Positions 5,556 through 8,244 of a DNA stretch of 8,244 nucleotides are shown one piece after another. The translations under genes and the position numbers were made by a program. The number at the start of each line of letters is the position of its first letter. Position 1 is the first letter of the stretch. Below the pieces are notes generated by a model. It was not told the origin of the DNA. It saw only the letters and a program-made list of their open reading frames with translations, and did no database searches. The stretch is from JBCCRH01 sp039208045 (GTDB lineage Bacteria > Bacteroidota > Bacteroidia > Chitinophagales > Saprospiraceae). The stretch is from positions 1 to 8,244 of the forward strand of contig JBCCRH010000285.1 of NCBI GenBank assembly GCA_039208045.1, in the 5' to 3' direction.

Positions 5556-6374
5556 TTAACCCGCCGGCGAAGTCGGCGGCGTATACGTCACCTCCGTGCC
5601 TTGCTGCGCGGCATTGTACTCGGCATGGTACTGGGCCACCTCGAATTCTAGGCCTTGTACCTTGCTGTTGAGCTCATTAACCTGTACTTGGATCGCATCA
5701 TTCTTAGCTAGTAAAAGCACAAAGCGGCGATTGATTAGTGCTAGTTCTCTGCCCAGGCGGGTGAGTACGCCTCTGATTTGTTTTTCAAAAATCAAAAATT
5801 CGCGTAAGTAAGCTTGGGTCTGTGCATTGATCTGCTGATTGCTGAGGTAGGCATCAAAAGCTGCTTTTACGGCTTTGCCGCTTGCGGTGAAGGCCGCTTC
5901 GCCCACGGCACCAGCATTGGCTATAGCCGTTGTAAACTGGCTGGTCCATTGCTGACTGGTATCATTAGCTTCTTGCTTATTAAAATCATCAACTAATTTT
6001 TTGATGGCCTCCACACGCTCCATGCCCTCTTGATTGAGGAATTCCGTGGCCTCAAAAATGTTGACGGCCATTTGGTAAGCATTGTCCGTCATATCTTGGG
6101 TAACCACGATGCGGGTTTTGAAGAAATTCACCACTTTCTGTACCTTTTCCAAGGCATCGTTTGCTTCTTTCATGTTTTTGCTGGCCTCCGCCTGGGCTGA
6201 ACGAACGCGAGCAAACTCATCACCGATGTTCTTCTTTTCGGTCTGTAGGTTGTGTAAGGTAGTTTGTGATTTGGTCAATTGCGCCTGCGCATTCGTCCAT
6301 GCATCATGCAATTTGCGGATGTAATTTAGGGCACTTGGCGTAGCGTAGGCTTCTGTTGTTTTAGAACTTGCCAT
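5556..6374 (-). CDS. Coiled-coil protein of unknown function, 272 aa
   Basis: Not recognised. It is almost entirely helical: a long coiled-coil region at about 25-85 (LTKSQTTLHNLQTEKKNIGDE onward) and a second at about 187-256 (LNSKVQGLEFEVAQYHAEY). Between them are a helical stretch (95-135) and an Ala/Gly-rich, weakly hydrophobic segment at 148-177 (AIANAGAVGEAAFTASGKAV). The tail, TYTPPTSPAG, is Pro-rich. There is no signal peptide, no Cys and no transmembrane helix, so it is probably cytoplasmic or exported by a dedicated machine. The ATG at 6374 follows an AT-rich leader typical of Bacteroidota. It starts 30 bases after the stop of the larger upstream helical gene, so the two are probably co-transcribed and may act together. 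The layout of coiled coil, small-residue centre, coiled coil is shared by structural scaffold proteins and some helical pore formers; the sequence does not decide between them. Confidence 0.75.
   Translation of the reverse strand: MASSKTTEAYATPSALNYIRKLHDAWTNAQAQLTKSQTTLHNLQTEKKNIGDEFARVRSAQAEASKNMKEANDALEKVQKVVNFFKTRIVVTQDMTDNAYQMAVNIFEATEFLNQEGMERVEAIKKLVDDFNKQEANDTSQQWTSQFTTAIANAGAVGEAAFTASGKAVKAAFDAYLSNQQINAQTQAYLREFLIFEKQIRGVLTRLGRELALINRRFVLLLAKNDAIQVQVNELNSKVQGLEFEVAQYHAEYNAAQQGTEVTYTPPTSPAG
5561..5579 (-). other. GC-rich hairpin overlapping the last codons of the 272-aa gene
   Basis: ccgccg (5561-5566) and cggcgg (5574-5579) form a perfect 6-base GC stem with a 7-base loop. It encodes the Pro/Thr/Ser/Pro tail just before the stop. 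It lies upstream of the stronger hairpin at 5493-5530 and may act with it in termination or in protecting the mRNA 3' end. It could equally be a by-product of Pro codons. Confidence 0.35.
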
Positions 6375-6407
6375 AATTATATAGAGTTAATAGGATTAAT
6401 GGAATTA
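6375..6407 (-). repeat. Three degenerate 9-base AT-rich tandem units in the leader
   Basis: Read on the minus strand, the 30-base gap with the adjoining stop contains ATTAATTCC, ATTAATCCT and ATTAACTCT in a row, directly before the ATG of the 272-aa gene. It leaves an unstructured AT-rich leader, which suits Bacteroidota translation initiation without a Shine-Dalgarno site. It may be slippage-derived. Confidence 0.4.
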
Positions 6408-8244
6408 ATTAGTAGATACCGCATCGCTATCATAGTTGATTTCTCCAATAGCAATCATCGTAGCGAGCTTATCCAATGATTGCTGGATAATATCTCGATT
6501 ATTCATATCAAAGGCATACTGCTGGCGTGCTTCGATATAATCATCCAAGTCATTGAAATAGTTAGTAGCATCACTGTTGTACATCGTGTACTTCTCTTGG
6601 AAGTTATTTTCGGCATTTTGCTTGAGATTGGCTAGTGCTTTAATAGCAGCACTCTGATCGCTTAGTAGGAGTTTCTGAAGCGACGTTTGCAAGCCAGCTG
6701 TTACCGCTGCTAATTGCACGCCAAAGTATTCTGCTTGTTTCACCATCGGTTGTGGCGAGCCACTGCCTAAGAATACCGCTTCCGCTAAATCTTCGATAGT
6801 AGCCAAGCTTGGATTGTTGGGATTGGGGCCATTGATCTGCTGGCTCACGGCATGGTAATTCATACCGCCGCCCGTTTGGCGATCCATTTCTCCCTCGAAT
6901 TGATCTTTAATGCTAAGCAGTGCTTCTGCATAATTGCGGAAGGAAACCGAGGTAGCGGTAATTTCCTGAGCTGCCGCTAAGGATTTTGATCCATTGGTTG
7001 GAATATCCTTATCCAGATCAATGCTCAACTTATTCAGTAGATTAGTGGTATAGTCCGAAATTCTACTGATCAATTGACGATCGTAGGTAGCACTGAGCAA
7101 TTGCCCCTGCGTACCCATATCTACTAGGTTATCAAAGGTCGATTTGATGCCCGCTTTGATGGTATCTGAAATCTGCTTTTCCAAGCCTTTCACCTGCTTG
7201 GGCGTTACGTAAATATCGTACGATTGGAAGAAGCTATCCAGAATTTGCTTAATACCAGGCTGCTGTAGCTTGGTAGCAATTGGCATGGGATCTTCTCCTG
7301 TTCCCGTCCCTGTGCCCGTATCAAAGCCGGTTCCAGTGCCAAAACCCAGGGCTTCCTCTTCCCGCTGTACCTGATCTTTAGCATCCTGAATCATTTGTTG
7401 CTGTTGTTGAATGTCTTTCAACAGGCGCTCTGTTTCGGGGTCTACTTTGGGTGGGTTGTAAATATTGCGGTATAGCTCAATGCCAAAGTTATTGTAGAAA
7501 AACGACTCATCGGGCTGTGGAAAAATATCCGTTATCGCAAACTCCAGATTCGTGACTAATTCTTCTTTCTGAAAATTACTCACCCAAGTGCTGGGTAAAT
7601 CATTGATCGTATTTTGTACCCAATTACGTACAGACTCCTCTGCATCTGGATCGTAGCCTTTTAGGGTAGAACTGAGGCGCTTCAGTATCTGGATGGTGTC
7701 CTCATAGACCTTAATCTCGCGCTCGATAAACTGAGAAAGCTCTTCCCAAACGACCAGACAAAAGTACTCCGGCCATATCCCTTTACCATTAGTTCCGGCA
7801 CAAGGATTAAAATCAGTGGTATTGATTTTAGAGGTATCAATCTTAAATTCTGGGCTAGAGTTAAACTGTTGCCAGGAAGGGTCTGAAGAAATAGCGGACT
7901 CTCCTGCTTGGAAAACCACTCTGTTGAGTTTATTTAATAGATCGGTTTGAATCTGCGCATCGATCTCTTTTTCCAGATCAATAATGCTAGAGCCAATCCA
8001 ATCGATCATATCCTCTAGGTTTCCAGGATGCAGGGTCGTATAGTTGTTGCTAAAGGTGGTATAAATGGTCTTCAGCAAGGCGACTTCTCGTATTCCCTGT
8101 TGTTCCTCAGAGACCGACTTTTCAGCCAGGGTATTAAAAATGATCGTACCAAAGTGGATGCCTTTTGCATGCTGAAAGTCAGTGGACAGAATCTCCTTCC
8201 AGTCAGGTTGCTTACTGTAGGGCGGCGGCCCACCAAATTTGGCA
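6405..8244 (-). CDS. Large helical protein of unknown function, 5' end outside the window
   Basis: Not recognised. The frame is open to the right edge (codons from 8243), giving at least 612 residues. A possible TTG start at 8078 is rejected because 55 coding-like codons precede it (for example PDWKEILSTDF and GIHFGTIIFNTLAEK) and none is ATG. Counting from the first complete codon: a helical region to about 265 with FNPCAGTNGKGIWPEYFCLVVWEE (145-168, two Cys); a short Gln-rich coiled coil at 269-299 (IQQQQQMIQDAKDQVQ); a Gly-Thr linker at 302-316; then a helical C-terminal half of about 295 residues (ISDTIKAGIKSTFDNL, SLQKLLLSDQSAAIKALANLKQNAENNF). Two helical halves joined by a flexible linker suggest a scaffold or structural protein. 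No transmembrane helix is visible in the part present. It is probably in one transcript with the 272-aa gene. Confidence 0.75.
   Translation of the reverse strand, partial: AKFGGPPPYSKQPDWKEILSTDFQHAKGIHFGTIIFNTLAEKSVSEEQQGIREVALLKTIYTTFSNNYTTLHPGNLEDMIDWIGSSIIDLEKEIDAQIQTDLLNKLNRVVFQAGESAISSDPSWQQFNSSPEFKIDTSKINTTDFNPCAGTNGKGIWPEYFCLVVWEELSQFIEREIKVYEDTIQILKRLSSTLKGYDPDAEESVRNWVQNTINDLPSTWVSNFQKEELVTNLEFAITDIFPQPDESFFYNNFGIELYRNIYNPPKVDPETERLLKDIQQQQQMIQDAKDQVQREEEALGFGTGTGFDTGTGTGTGEDPMPIATKLQQPGIKQILDSFFQSYDIYVTPKQVKGLEKQISDTIKAGIKSTFDNLVDMGTQGQLLSATYDRQLISRISDYTTNLLNKLSIDLDKDIPTNGSKSLAAAQEITATSVSFRNYAEALLSIKDQFEGEMDRQTGGGMNYHAVSQQINGPNPNNPSLATIEDLAEAVFLGSGSPQPMVKQAEYFGVQLAAVTAGLQTSLQKLLLSDQSAAIKALANLKQNAENNFQEKYTMYNSDATNYFNDLDDYIEARQQYAFDMNNRDIIQQSLDKLATMIAIGEINYDSDAVSTN
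7296..7340 (-). repeat. 6-base Gly-Thr codon repeat inside the large helical gene
   Basis: On the minus strand, near-identical GGN-ACN hexamers encode GTGTG, then FD, then GTGTGTG. Third bases vary (GGC, GGG, GGA; ACA, ACG), so the repeat is old enough to have drifted or is kept for the protein linker. It joins the coiled coil to the C-terminal half and is a likely site of length variation between strains. Confidence 0.7.

Noticed and set aside
5463..5651. Short plus-strand open frame reading RRRSRRRIRHLR
   Set aside because: It crosses the terminator hairpin and the end of the 272-aa gene; its Arg-rich run comes from the GC hairpin on the opposite strand.
8076..8078. TTG as start codon of the large helical gene
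   Set aside because: The frame stays open with protein-like sequence for 55 codons to the window edge, so the gene is 5'-partial.

Overview
The window looks like a Bacteroidota chromosome, probably a Saprospiria/Lewinella-type marine or sludge bacterium. This is inferred from gene content, AT-rich leaders without clear Shine-Dalgarno sites, and a G/T-rich intergenic repeat; nothing in the window fixes the taxon. Every intergenic gap is shorter than 300 bases. No tRNA, rRNA, CRISPR array, insertion sequence or transposase gene was seen.

Left part (1-2402, + strand): the 3' portion of an RlmI-type 23S rRNA methyltransferase gene, cut by the window edge, then an integral-membrane di-iron hydroxylase. 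The hydroxylase matches animal alkylglycerol monooxygenase (AGMO) much better than a generic sterol desaturase. Between them is a G/T-rich, telomere-like foldback repeat that also supplies the last codons of the methyltransferase.

Middle part (2473-5383, - strand): a compact AT-rich three-gene cluster. In transcription order these are: (1) a bitopic membrane protein with an N-terminal domain resembling Effector-Associated Domain 11 (EAD11), one transmembrane helix and an extracytoplasmic beta-rich domain; (2) a secreted CsgG-like protein with an extra C-terminal domain; (3) a secreted protein resembling the DUF6175 family, 5 bases after gene 2. Genes 1 and 3 share a short beta-rich/helical module. 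The likely picture is an envelope-spanning device whose cytoplasmic end carries an adaptor domain known from bacterial immunity and programmed-death networks. This is the best candidate here for an undescribed system; its function is inferred, not shown.

Right part (5556-8244, - strand): two neighbouring genes for unrecognised, mostly helical proteins. The larger runs off the window and has a coiled coil and a Gly-Thr linker; the smaller (272 aa) has two coiled-coil halves around an Ala/Gly-rich centre. They read as one transcription unit, ended by a hairpin terminator that separates it from the EAD11 cluster.
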